Program-made: the position numbers and the translations under genes | The notes under the pieces: generated by a model | What the model saw: only the letters and a program-made list of their open reading frames with translations | Told to the model about the DNA's origin: nothing | Databases searched by the model: none | Origin: Rhipicephalus microplus | Taxonomy: Eukaryota; Arthropoda; Arachnida; Ixodida; Ixodidae | Direction of reading: 5' to 3' | NCBI RefSeq assembly: GCF_043290135.1 | Contig: NC_134703.1 | Span: 115,753,005-115,817,004 of the forward strand | Length of the DNA stretch: 64,000 nucleotides | Shown here: piece after piece, positions 24,201 to 31,363 of the stretch | Layout: every line of letters begins with the position of its first letter | Numbering within the stretch: position 1 is the stretch's first letter

Positions 24201-25878
24201 GCAGCAGTGCAGGTTTCCCCTGGATAGGTGTGCTCATGGTACAGCACCTCTCTACTGCAGTGAAATTACCTTTAGAGGGGTTACATGCAAACTGATATAC
24301 ATCAATTCGTTCATTACGAATACTTCAAAATTTCTGATAATTTAAATAGGAATCCAAGTGAGTTCAAGTACTGTAATGATTGTCAGAATATCCAAAGTAT
24401 TGGAATATTAGCATAAGCTTAGTTTCAAGTGTTAATTATTCCACCAACTAAACTCTTCAAACTTCAAAAACTTTGAAAACACCTCAATAGCCTTAACCCT
24501 AGTCATACTACGTGTTCTAGAAAGGAGGACAGTTGAGGCTTCATAGTCTTTGTATGCATTGAGTTTGGCAAGCATTGAATTTTGCAGCTTCCATGCCTGC
24601 TTCCTGATCCTAAGTGTACAGCCGCCATCCATTTGGACGTTGGAAGCTTAAACGTGCTCATTTATTTAGGTGCCTCTGGGGCATTGCCGCTGGTCTTAGT
24701 CTAACATAGTAGCGTCCGATATGTCATACCCTACATAATGCAGTCCAATTTTTTTTCGCTTCAGCAGCCTGATCAGGTGGGACATCAAATGCCATGACAA
24801 GTCGACTGAGTGCTATCATTTACATTTTCTTAGGCTTCCAGCACCAGAAAGAGCGCTGTGTATGTCAAAAGTCGCGATAAAACGGTGGCTTTCTGCAGGT
24901 TGCAGTTGCCGATCTCTAAGGCTGTGCTCTGTTTTGCTATGCATAGGTTGTTGTGTTCTGAGTCTAGCTAGTTCAGTCTGGCATTGATTAGATTTATATG
25001 GTGGCCAAGTTGTAGGCCAAGCTAGACCACTCAGCTTGAAATGTTGCCCGGCGTGCTGGGCCTGATGTACTGTGCAGTTTCATCTCTTTGCGAAGTAATA
25101 AGAAATTGCTATCAGGCATCCCATGCTGTTTGTGTCTTCCAAACCAACAAAAAGCGTCATCATTACCAGGCTCACAATGGTGAAGAAAGCAGTTATTATT
25201 CATCACATGCAAAGTACATGTCTCGCCCTGTGCAAAGTAGGATAACAAGAAGGTAGTCTGTAAGATTCTTGAGCCATTGAAAGTAAGCGGTGACCTTGAC
25301 GACTGGCTGCCCACATCACAGCAATTGACTAGGCTTAGCGCACAGCCTAACACTTTTGTCTGTATGTACCAATGTCAATTACTGGCTGATATGCAGGCTC
25401 AGCTGGTCGTGCAAAAGCATGTGTGTATGCAGTTGTGGATTGAGAAGTTTTTAACAGTGAAACTCTTAAATCAAGAAAAATGGCTGTCGTTTAGGAAAAA
25501 CCCCTGGAGAAAAATTTCCTGGCAATCATGCAGAGCTGCTTATGACATGGCTGTAGCCTTGAAAGACAATAAATAAAAACATGCTAGCTATTGTTGCAAT
25601 GTTTTTGCCTTAGTAATGGCAGTGTTCGTGTTTGCAATCAGATCCGCAAGCCCGCTGTGACGAGTAGTGCATCTGCGACCAAAAAGAGCAGTGTGCCGTC
25701 TGCCGACAACCGGCGCCTCGCACCCCGCGGTGCCACCGCTGGCTCCCGAACCCCGAGCCCTAATATCTCAGCCGGCAGTGGGCGACCGCAGCAGCAGCGC
25801 CGGTCTCTGATACCAGTGCACCGGGGATGGAAGAAGCCGGCAGCCCGAGCGACCCCTACCACTGATGGAGCCAAATAA
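185..25878 (+). CDS. RUSC2-like: RUSC-family RUN-domain protein, nine exons, 5' partial
   Basis: Joining 185-268, 3451-5458, 6853-7017, 8681-8751, 14288-14474, 14874-14982, 18565-19058, 22326-22489 and 25642-25878 keeps one open frame of 3519 bases (1172 residues and a stop). The start codon lies upstream of the window. Order: acidic stretch (about 5-22), long Ser/Thr/Arg-rich region (about 29-750), RUN domain (about 752-940), Ser/Pro/Lys-rich basic tail. The RUN segment GACLLGLLNLGCLDTWF, then QKHYQTSAAF and ELPFGFSLSF, matches my recollection of vertebrate RUSC1/RUSC2. RUSC proteins are cytoplasmic vesicle-traffic adaptors: RUSC2 binds Rab GTPases and links AP-4 vesicles to kinesin-1, and nematode UNC-14 acts in axons. 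The same role here is inference. Vertebrate RUSC proteins end in an SH3 domain, and I see none. Another RUN family is possible but fits less well. Confidence 0.82.
269..3450 (+). other. intron 1 of RUSC-like gene
   Basis: Runs from GTAGTT to a T-rich tract ending CTCTCGTAG. It is AT-rich and holds an A-run at about 2663-2683. Short ORFs inside look random. I recognise no further exon or mobile element. Confidence 0.6.
3451..5458 (+). CDS. RUSC2-like: RUSC-like gene, large exon (disordered N-terminal region)
   Basis: The acceptor is TTTTTTTTCTCTCGTAG and the proposed donor is ACG/GTCAGT. It encodes about 669 residues, rich in Ser, Arg, Asn and acidic stretches, with a Pro run (PPPPPKP) near residue 90 and repeated R-x-x-S-type motifs such as RRTHSSEPHW and RRPKSCNDF that could be phosphorylation or 14-3-3 sites (inference). 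The frame stays open to a stop at 5506-5508, but splicing at 5458 is preferred because phase 1 fits the next exon exactly. GC content and codon use are clearly higher than in the flanking introns. Reading through to 5508 would give an early-terminated isoform. Confidence 0.9.
5459..6852 (+). other. intron 2 of RUSC-like gene
   Basis: GTCAGT to GGTTTTGCAG. It contains the small TA-flanked inverted-repeat element at 5563-5745. The rest holds nothing I recognise. Confidence 0.7.
5563..5745. mobile_element. 183-bp MITE with TA target duplication
   Basis: The ends are inverted: CAGCCGAACCCTTTTATAAG at the left, and the reverse complement of the right end reads CAGTTAAACCCCTTTATAAG. Both sides carry TA (5561-5562, 5746-5747). 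Internal copies of the TATAAGAGA motif recur. It has no coding capacity. The CAGT(T)AAACC end resembles pogo/Tigger termini, including those of the larger element at 8836. Confidence 0.75.
6853..7017 (+). CDS. RUSC2-like: RUSC-like gene exon 3
   Basis: Acceptor TTGGTTTTGCAG, donor G/GTAAGT (strong). Phase 1 in and phase 1 out. It encodes about 55 residues including SPKGLSPSWGMSPLSRSQRE, a Ser-Pro-rich linker just before the RUN domain. Confidence 0.87.
7018..8680 (+). other. intron 3 of RUSC-like gene
   Basis: GTAAGT to TTTGGTGCAG. AT-rich, with nothing I can name inside. Confidence 0.7.
8681..8751 (+). CDS. RUSC2-like: RUSC-like gene exon 4, start of RUN domain
   Basis: Acceptor GGTGCAG, donor CAG/GTGAAT; phase 1 in, phase 0 out. 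It encodes GLLDNTMRSIKQVLDCYS followed by TEKESQ, an amphipathic helix as expected for the first helix of a RUN domain. Confidence 0.82.
8836..11294 (-). mobile_element. Tigger/pogo-type DNA transposon, near full length
   Basis: The 2459-bp element has TA on both sides (8834-8835, 11295-11296). Its inverted ends read CAGTTAAACCTCGTTATAA on the left, and the right end is the same sequence reversed. Sub-terminal TCGTTATA motifs recur inside both ends, as expected for transposase binding sites. The transposase lies on the minus strand, antisense to the host gene. Coding lesions near 9840-9860 suggest it is inactive. Confidence 0.88.
9079..10601 (-). pseudogene. Tigger-like DDD transposase, broken
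   Basis: Upstream part (10601-9858): a pogo/CENP-B-type helix-turn-helix region, then the start of the DDE_1 catalytic domain with FNADETALFF (first Asp). Downstream part (9855-9079): LVLDNCAVHH (second Asp) and QPLDQGVI (third Asp), then an acidic tail. The triad D, D, D is typical of the Tigger branch. An in-frame TAG follows the FSK codons at about 9858-9860, and a frame change lies a few codons later before the second Asp. Together the parts are about 500 residues, normal for the family. All three catalytic Asp are present, but the protein is interrupted. Confidence 0.88.
11938..11974. repeat. 14-bp-stem hairpin
   Basis: AACGCCTTCTTGCT at 11938-11951 pairs perfectly with AGCAAGAAGGCGTT at 11961-11974 around a 9-base loop. 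It is intronic; no function is assigned. Confidence 0.6.
13895..14131 (+). mobile_element. Ruka-type tRNA-derived SINE
   Basis: A tRNA-like head with an A-box-like GGTCTAGGGGCTAAGG and a B-box-like GCGGGATAGAATCC is followed by a tail that recurs elsewhere in this window (ATATGGTGGTTTTGGGACGT, then TTAAACCTCACATATCAATC). Copies or parts lie at 42469, 45107 and 58759. Ruka SINEs are known from ixodid ticks; the family name is from memory. Confidence 0.78.
14288..14474 (+). CDS. RUSC2-like: RUSC-like gene exon 5, RUN core
   Basis: Acceptor TTCATTGCAG, donor CCA/GTGAGT; phase 0 in, phase 1 out. It encodes 62 residues including AIEFLVPALRELLSDGLLPH and RLPNSLWHLAHSL. These correspond to the RUN block with the L-x-P-A-L-x-x-L-x-x-D-G-L pattern conserved in RUSC proteins. 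Confidence 0.92.
14475..14873 (+). other. intron 5 of RUSC-like gene
   Basis: GTGAGT to TATTATCTTGCAG. A 399-base AT-rich intron with nothing recognised inside. Confidence 0.75.
14874..14982 (+). CDS. RUSC2-like: RUSC-like gene exon 6, RUN core
   Basis: Acceptor TTATCTTGCAG, donor AA/GTGAGT; phase 1 in, phase 2 out. It encodes KEVQELVEYIEQADTAF and then GEKFGACLLGLL. The latter is the R/K-F-x-A-x-x-L-G-L-L element of RUSC-type RUN domains. Confidence 0.88.
15605..16621 (-). pseudogene. 5'-truncated non-LTR retrotransposon (CR1/L2-like), RT C-terminus
   Basis: A minus-strand frame from 16619 to 15681, interrupted by one stop near 16116-16118, encodes the end of a LINE reverse transcriptase: QGSVLGPLLFLIYIDDLP, then the palm motif read as FANDYVIYR, then KYLGVTISNNLDW and the LEYA/AIWDP block with the usual C-terminal tail. 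The catalytic FADD motif is changed to FAND, so the copy is dead. Direct tandem duplication of about 24 bases at 16397-16445 repeats CQRWLMIL. The 3' end lies in the CACTTTCACTTT repeat near 15610, and the 5' end is abruptly cut at 16621. The LINE clade is uncertain. Confidence 0.82.
17156..18054 (+). mobile_element. pogo-like deletion derivative with transposase HTH remnant
   Basis: TA flanks (17154-17155, 18055-18056) bracket inverted ends: CCGTATTTATGGTTCTCACA on the left, and CCATATTTACTCGCACAG when the right end is reversed. Inside, 17451-17615 on the + strand encodes a short helix-turn-helix segment (AAFKLKVIYETLYN, AASRYLGIDEYCVHYWLRQQ) like the N-terminal DNA-binding domain of pogo-family transposases. 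It is followed by a TGA and no catalytic domain. Confidence 0.68.
18565..19058 (+). CDS. RUSC2-like: RUSC-like gene exon 7, end of RUN domain plus linker
   Basis: Acceptor TCTTTCTTTTTCAG, donor G/GTGAGC; phase 2 in, phase 1 out. It begins with LGCLDTWFLTLLSSPQILQK and HYQTSAAF, then LSELPFGFSLSFALGGE, which closes the RUN domain. The rest is a Ser/Pro/Asp-rich linker (KSPGGLKSPPSVDSPCTPSD) and a short helical LQKKLKGG stretch. Confidence 0.92.
19826..19858. repeat. 15-bp perfect hairpin with A/T flanks
   Basis: AAAAAGCCTGTCGAA is followed by a 3-base loop and its exact reverse complement. It looks like a rho-independent terminator, but in a eukaryotic intron that reading does not apply. It is probably the internal foldback of a decayed repeat. 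Confidence 0.6.
20978..21325. repeat. two diverged tandem copies of a ~205-bp unit
   Basis: The segment with CGTTCCTGCCCGCAGTCTCG and ACTCCGATGACGCG occurs at about 21015-21077 and again at about 21216-21277, with matching flanks (AAGCACGCCGCC and GTAGACCGCGCGCC). Spacing is about 205 bases. The unit is GC-rich, unlike the surrounding intron. It has no convincing coding frame and may be part of an unrecognised mobile element. Confidence 0.6.
22326..22489 (+). CDS. RUSC2-like: RUSC-like gene exon 8, ends at a GC donor
   Basis: Acceptor CTTTCCTGACACAG; phase 1 in. It encodes VQGSAEEMQRFRQLRNHWEQ, a helical segment, then a Ser/Thr/Pro/Ala linker ending KLPSPTKT. The proposed donor is ACG/GCAAGT, giving phase 0, which matches the next exon. 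The nearest GT (22494) would break the frame. Coding look and phase agreement support it; a GC donor lowers certainty. Confidence 0.75.
22490..25641 (+). other. intron 8 of RUSC-like gene, GC-AG type
   Basis: Starts GCAAGT and ends TTTGCAATCAG. It contains the 980-bp TA-flanked element at 22679-23658; 23700-25560 is AT-rich with nothing recognised. An AATAAA near 25569, just before the last exon, could act as an early poly(A) signal. Confidence 0.65.
22679..23658. mobile_element. 980-bp non-autonomous DNA element, pogo/Tigger-like ends
   Basis: TA at 22677-22678 and 23659-23660. The left end CAGTCGAACTTCACTACAAC matches the reversed right end GAGTCGAACCCCGCTACAAC. The CTTCAACGAAATTT motif recurs near both ends. 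There is no transposase-like frame, so it would need a transposase in trans. Confidence 0.75.
25642..25878 (+). CDS. RUSC2-like: RUSC-like gene exon 9, C-terminus and stop
   Basis: Acceptor TTTGCAATCAG, phase 0. It encodes 78 residues, basic and Ser/Pro/Arg-rich (KPAVTSSASATKKSS, GSRTPSPNISAGSG), ending GWKKPAARATPTTDGAK and TAA at 25876-25878. The stop is embedded in an AATAAA at 25874-25879. There is no SH3 fold. A GTAAGC at 25895 just after the stop could be a donor for a 3'-UTR intron. Confidence 0.78.
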   Translation: MRKPAVTSSASATKKSSVPSADNRRLAPRGATAGSRTPSPNISAGSGRPQQQRRSLIPVHRGWKKPAARATPTTDGAK

Positions 25879-26618
25879 ACAACGGAGCAGCCACTGTAAG
25901 CGATTCCCCCTGGGCATGTCTGTATCTGCGGAATGATTTTGGGTTGAGTGAATTAAGTGCTGCAGAGATGAAGCATGCACAGTTAGCTCTCCTTACTTAT
26001 CGTTGTACATTACAGTAAGATCTCATTACAACGAATGTTGACACATCCATGGCTGATAAGTAGTACGTCCCATTTAAAAGAAGTACATCTGGCAGGCACC
26101 ATGTAATGTACTGCTAAATCGGAAAGTGTTGGAATTATACACCACTAAATACGATTTAAGTATTTCAAGACATGTCTCTTGAGATGTATACCTTCTGAGT
26201 AGCAGCGGTCTTGTGACTAACAGCCACTGATTGTCATTAGTTCTTGCGACTAAGATTGAATACAGTAGACTCTCACGAGCAGAAATCTCTTAAATGACTT
26301 TGCTGCTTAAATGGAACAGCTGCCTCTTATACAATTGGTTCCATACTTGAATTTGGCACTCCTGTTCATATCTCCGTAAACAGAGCAGAGCTCCCGTTTA
26401 ACCGAACACATTTCCCTTTCAGATTCCGTTTAATGAGACAGTGCTGTAGAATGTGCACTGTAGTGAAGTTCTCCGTGTAAATAAAATCAAATCAAAATGA
26501 GGTTATTAATAAGCAATTACTAAAATGCATACAATATATTCGGACCAATAGCCTATGTGGCTAGTATGTAACTGGTCCTATAAAGAAGTGCATAAAGGTT
26601 AGCAATGCACATTATGGG
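25879..26618. other. AT-rich non-coding flank
   Basis: Follows the stop codon. It contains AATAAA-type hexamers (about 26476) and a transposon-end-like CAGTAAGATCTCATTACAAC at about 26013. I see no gene. Confidence 0.5.
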
Positions 26619-27240
26619 TCATGAAATGATTGGTTTTATGCATATGCAAGCTTTAGTGATGTACGAATCACAAGACCAGAAAAAGCATTCAAAAGCATGG
26701 TAAAAGTTATGCTTAGTATTTATTTCTAGAGGCACAGTATTCCAGACACCAGAGATTTCTAACAATCGTTCGCCATAAACATTCTTACTGGGAGGAAGAT
26801 ATAAATTTAATTGACTTGTTTGGCTGTTGTTTGCACGTGAGAAGTTGATTATGGTGTTCAGTAGTGGAAATTCTTTGTGTAGTATTTTGTGAACCAGGTT
26901 CTTTATCTTAAAATTTCTTTGCACCGTAAATGATAGTGTAGTGCCATCATCACCATCATCATTTCTCAATCACCGCGCCGCGCCTCTCGCGCAGCTGATG
27001 CTAGCTCGAGCTGCGCGAGGATTAGAACGAGCTCACGCACCTGGCGCGTCGGACGTGGACAGCCACCGCGGCTCCGCTTCAGGCGTGGAATAAAGTGGCG
27101 AGATCAGCACGGCCCCGTCTGCCGCCTTCGACGCCGTCTCACGTCTCTCTTCTCTCACCGCTACAATAGAACACAAATTTCATTTAATTTTAATGCCACT
27201 CACATAATGAAGGGGGGAGGATGTAAGCATGTTTTTGTAA
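26619..27240 (-). pseudogene. LINE ORF2 C-terminal fragment, split by a solo LTR
   Basis: Minus-strand frame 26926-26619 encodes a typical LINE C-terminal block (LYLPPSKNVYGERLLEISGV and WNTVPLEI). The fragment continues beyond the LTR at 26937-27165. No catalytic motif remains. Confidence 0.65.
26937..27165. mobile_element. 229-bp solo LTR with 4-bp target duplication
   Basis: It begins TGTAGTG and ends CGCTACA (inverted TGTAG/CTACA), flanked on both sides by ATAG (26933-26936, 27166-27169). It is GC-rich in an AT-rich setting and contains GGAATAAAG, a possible poly(A) signal for + orientation. The 4-bp duplication suggests Ty3/gypsy. It lies inside a LINE fragment. Confidence 0.75.
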
Positions 27241-27559
27241 CTGCAGTATAGGCATTAAATAAGTTTGGTATGTTAGGCTAAGCTTCATAACAATAACAGA
27301 GAGGTGTACGAAACAGAGAAAATTATATGCAACTGAGCAGGGAGTGAGCGAAATGTTGCCGGGAATAGACCAGCGTGTAGCAGCTACTATAGAAACCGGA
27401 ATATAGGTTAGGTCAGACCCTTAAACTTTGAGTCTCCGAAAAAGGAATTTTTAAAAATGGCAAAGTATTGCAGCGAATATGCAGCACAATATGCTGCATT
27501 GTGGTGACATTTCTTTTTGTTTGGACACTAATCTTATTTAGTTAAATGCCAAAAGGTCA

Positions 27560-28190
27560 AAAAAGGCTGTCACTCAGACTCGTTGGAAATTGAGTCCGAA
27601 GACGTCTGTTTTTCACTAGTGACGTCCCAGAGTGCATCGCCCTCTGTTCCATCCAATGCGTTACTGATGCAGCATTTGCGAAAAGATGGAAGTATGCCGA
27701 CTCAGCACAAAGCCCTTCTTCTTCTTAAATCGGCACACCCACGATGGCGATCCCTTGAATTGCACTTTTGTGAGCCCAACATAGTGCGCTATTTCGAGAA
27801 CTTTCACGCGGATCCACTTTGCTGTTACGGGTAGAGACCTTGCACGCAGCTTCCGTACGAATTCGGCGAGTAGCATTTCCAGTGGACTGCAGTCCGTCCG
27901 CGAAACGATGTTTTTTTTTTTTTGTTTTTGCTGCAGGATATGGTGCGCTGTGTTTGGCCCTTCTAGTATCGAAAGCTTTTCTCCGATGCACCGAATTCCC
28001 ATTGTGCCACCAGGTTGCCGTGCGCTTCCGCATATATTTGATAGCATTTTTGTTAAAACATGTGACAAACTGCCGTCGACTACCACTAATTTTTGAAGGA
28101 AACAGAAAAAATAAAACAGACCAACAGCAGGTAACTGAGGCAAAATGGCTTTGCTAGAACACTGTAGCCCTTGCCTAGCCTTGCCCAATG
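27560..28190 (-). pseudogene. pogo/Tigger-like transposase N-terminal remnant
   Basis: The minus frame 28188-27661 shows LLAEFVRKLRARSLPVTAKW, then SPSWVCRFKKKKGFVLSR and HTSIF. This is the CENP-B/Tc5-type DNA-binding pattern (a G-x-S-x-x-W-x-x-R-F motif followed by GF-x-L-x-R-x-T-S). No catalytic Asp motifs follow. The upstream part of the frame is not recognisable, so decay is advanced. Confidence 0.55.
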
Positions 28191-28410
28191 GTGCCGCTGC
28201 TGATGTTCACGATGGGAATGGAGGCTTTGAACTTCAGCTACCCATTGGTGCGAGACTTCTACATTTATTTCTGCCAATGACTGGTATTTAAAAAGAGGGA
28301 CGACTTTTCGTTGTCTTTTTTTTAAAATTCGACCTATATTTCAGTTCTTACTTACTGTAGTTTTCTACGTACAGCATTCATCTGGTCTCTCCTATGCAAG
28401 GGATGGTCAG

Positions 28411-29535
28411 TGTTACAAGCTGCCACTCTAGCGTCGCCAGCGCGAAGTCGGGGACGGGAATGACAGCAGGTTAGTTCGTTCCGTACGCAAGCAGAGACAG
28501 TGAAGAGATCAGAGACGTGAGAAAACAAAACAAACTTACTCTATTGATATTGCAGCACACGGGATCTAGCACAACACTTCAATACAACTAACAAAATACA
28601 TCAACACTTGATACAACTAAAAAATATATATAAAAAACAATAAATCAGCTTACGAGAGGGAACTATTACAAACTACACAAACTAACAACAATAGAACGAC
28701 GGAGGAGAAAGTCGAAGATATAAACACGTGAAGGCATACGTGTGATGACCGGCAGTGTTGCTTCCCCGACGATCGGATGCGAAAAGTCGAAGAGAGTTCT
28801 GGCACGACTGCGATGTCGGCGGTGTTGCAACGCTGGTGGCTCCGGGAGGCTAGTGCTTGCAGGTGACTTCGGGCAGGTTGAGCTAACTCGAGGCGAAGTC
28901 CCGATGTCTACGTTGCAGACGTTAATATCGCGTCACAACTAGACGAACGGCTAAGTTTAGGTGGCCAGCCGATACAGAGCCACACTAAAAGCTTCTAGAA
29001 GAGATACTTGTTGATCTGTTTCTACACCATGTTGGTCAGCGACTAGTCTGCCTAGCAGGGCAAAATCCTGCGCTTAAATCCCCCTCGTGTCTCCTCGGTC
29101 TCTTCCTTGGGGACGAGAGACCTCTACATGGGTCCAATCATGCGTGTTTAATTGATGAAAACTCCGCCCCTTTTTAATTGGGAGAGGGCCCTCAACTAGG
29201 GAGAGTGACAGTCTGTTGGGATGTTGTCGTACGGCTTAGCCACCAGAGGTTTTCCCACGCTTTTCCCCGTGGGAAATGGTCAGACTGTTTGGCTCTCAGC
29301 CGGTGCGTCCCGTAGTCTAATCCTTGTTCGGGGTACATCGCGGCCTTCCACGACCTTGCAGACGCCGCCGCAGTTACAAAAGGATAAATCGTCGGTGGCG
29401 ACGTTCCAAGAAGAGCACCCAATTCTGCACTTCGCGGCTCTCTTTTATGCGCCCGCCGTTCCCACGGTCAGTGGGGAAGTACGGCACCCGTTAATTGCCG
29501 TGACGTGGGGTCGCCAAAAATGGCCGTCCGTGACA
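28411..29535. mobile_element. 1.1-kb solo LTR or LTR-like insertion, 5-bp target duplication
   Basis: Begins TGTTACAAGC, ends CCGTCCGTGACA, with GTCAG on both sides (28406-28410, 29536-29540). The TGTTA...TGACA ends and 5-bp duplication fit a Bel/Pao or gypsy LTR. No long frame inside. Its orientation is unknown. Confidence 0.68.
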
Positions 29536-29540
29536 GTCAG

Positions 29541-31204
29541 AAACAACTCTAATGTACAATATGTCCACGCTATTCAAAGTTTGGTTGGCCAGAAAAATAT
29601 TAAAGCTGCTGGGTTGTTCAATATTTTCCTGCTTGAGTGAAATTCTATGATGTATTAAGTTTTCTCAGTATTTGTGGCTAACCTGTTTTCTGTGAACTGC
29701 TTGTTATTGCCATTTCTTATAATATAACCTTTTGCAGTGACAAAAGTGAGTCACCCGAGTGAAGCAATGCTGTGTCTTAAAGTATTTCACTTTTGCTGGC
29801 TTCATGTCTGTAGAGCACTATTTCTTCACTTACCTTAATATAACGAAGTGTGTTTATTCGTGGTTCAAATATTATAATTGTTTCGCTGCTGCCGCGGAGA
29901 AAGACCTAGGCGATGAAGCGAGACTTTTGCTGCCACAAGTAGGTAAATGTTCAGGTCTAGTGCAGGTTTTTTGATGTATTACTCAATTAGTGTGCTGCAC
30001 AATAGAAAGGGGCGGGCAGAAACGAGCAGCGCCGTTTTACCGACAGCAGCCGCTGTCTACCACTTCTGACGAGTGCCCCAGATATCAAAAGCAATGACCT
30101 CGCAACACCAGCGTCAGTAGGGCACATGTGTTGGTATTGCGTTGTGGGGCTGAATGTTCTTACGCTCCTGGAATTAGTGAAAAAAAGGGAACGCGTGCGG
30201 GCATTGCGACTCATGAAAATCGCTCTGTACAACATAGATTCCAATTCTGAATCGCTTCTGCCTAGCGTTGATGTTCTTAGGCTCCTGGAGTTGGTGAAAA
30301 TTTGTTGCTTTTTGTTGTTGTCATGTGGTGAGTGACAAGCATGACTAGCCCTAGAGGCTGTAGTGCTACATGCAACACCTTCTGTCCCATTTTTCAAGTG
30401 ATGGGAATTGTTCAGGAAACAGTTGTCATCGACAAGGCTAAGATGTTGCTAGCAAGATTTGCAGTTTTTGTTCTGGTAGCCTAGTCTCTTAATCTAAATC
30501 AACTGAACAGTTTTCTTCATTGTTCCTTGAAAACGAGGCTACACCGAACCTCCCACGTGTTTGTTAGCTTCTTATATTAACGCTTATTGCTTACGAAATG
30601 AATGTGCTGGGTTTTGGAGCCATGAAAACTGCCATGAAAGTTCAACCTATACAAGTATGTTGTTGTGAGGTGAAAGCAGGTGTGAGACCCATTCAAGTCG
30701 TATGGACGACACTTTAACAGATAGATGGCACTATGTAGAACGCTCTTGCATTGACTGCACAACTTCAGCCTCATAGCTCCAGTACGCTAATTTGGATCAT
30801 TTTTGCAACAAGCAATACTGAAGTTTTCCTGAAAAATATAAAGGAAAGTGTAAATTTAATGGCGTGTTTTCTTTGTTAGATACAATGGTAATGAGACCTT
30901 ACACAGCTTTTATTGTTACTTTCTGATATACGGTGATTCATTCTATTGCTGGTGAGTCAAAAAGGGAGACCTGGTAACATTTTCACTAAAAAGAGTTCAT
31001 ATAATTATTGGAGGATGCTTCAGATTAGGCACATTTAAAGGCACGTTAGAACAACTCATCAAATTTCACAATCCTGTCATTGTAGAATTGAAGAAATTAT
31101 ACAGAATGCTGAATTAAAACCTTTACACACATTTACTTGTGCCATGTATGTAGCTCTTTGGAAGGACATGAAACATGATTAGCCCAACTCATTTGGTTTT
31201 GCAG
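29541..31204. other. non-coding, small internal duplication
   Basis: GTTCTTACGCTCCTGGAATT (about 30157) recurs as GTTCTTAGGCTCCTGGAGTT (about 30272). Otherwise AT-rich with no gene seen. Confidence 0.5.
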
Positions 31205-31363
31205 GATGAGGCATCGGTAGGGCCTGGCAAGCTCTCCAACTTTCTCAAGGCAGTTTTACACAGGCCCTCTTTTCCTTACAAGTTCTACATCATCCACCAG
31301 TGTGCTAAAGTAGTCCAAGCCCGGTCTCCTTCCTCCAGCTCTGTTATTCTGCAGTGCGTCTGA
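31205..31363 (+). CDS. candidate alternative terminal coding segment of RUSC-like gene
   Basis: A good acceptor (TTTGGTTTTGCAG) precedes a phase-0 frame of 52 residues starting DEASVGPGKLSNFLKAVLHR and ending VILQCV with TGA at 31361-31363. Because exon 8 also ends in phase 0, it could replace exon 9, or it could be 3' UTR spliced from the GTAAGC at 25895. I recognise no domain. Confidence 0.35.
   Translation, partial: DEASVGPGKLSNFLKAVLHRPSFPYKFYIIHQCAKVVQARSPSSSSVILQCV

Noticed and set aside
26266..26470. Possible MITE starting CAGTAGACTCTC
   Set aside because: No matching inverted end with a TA duplication could be found by eye.
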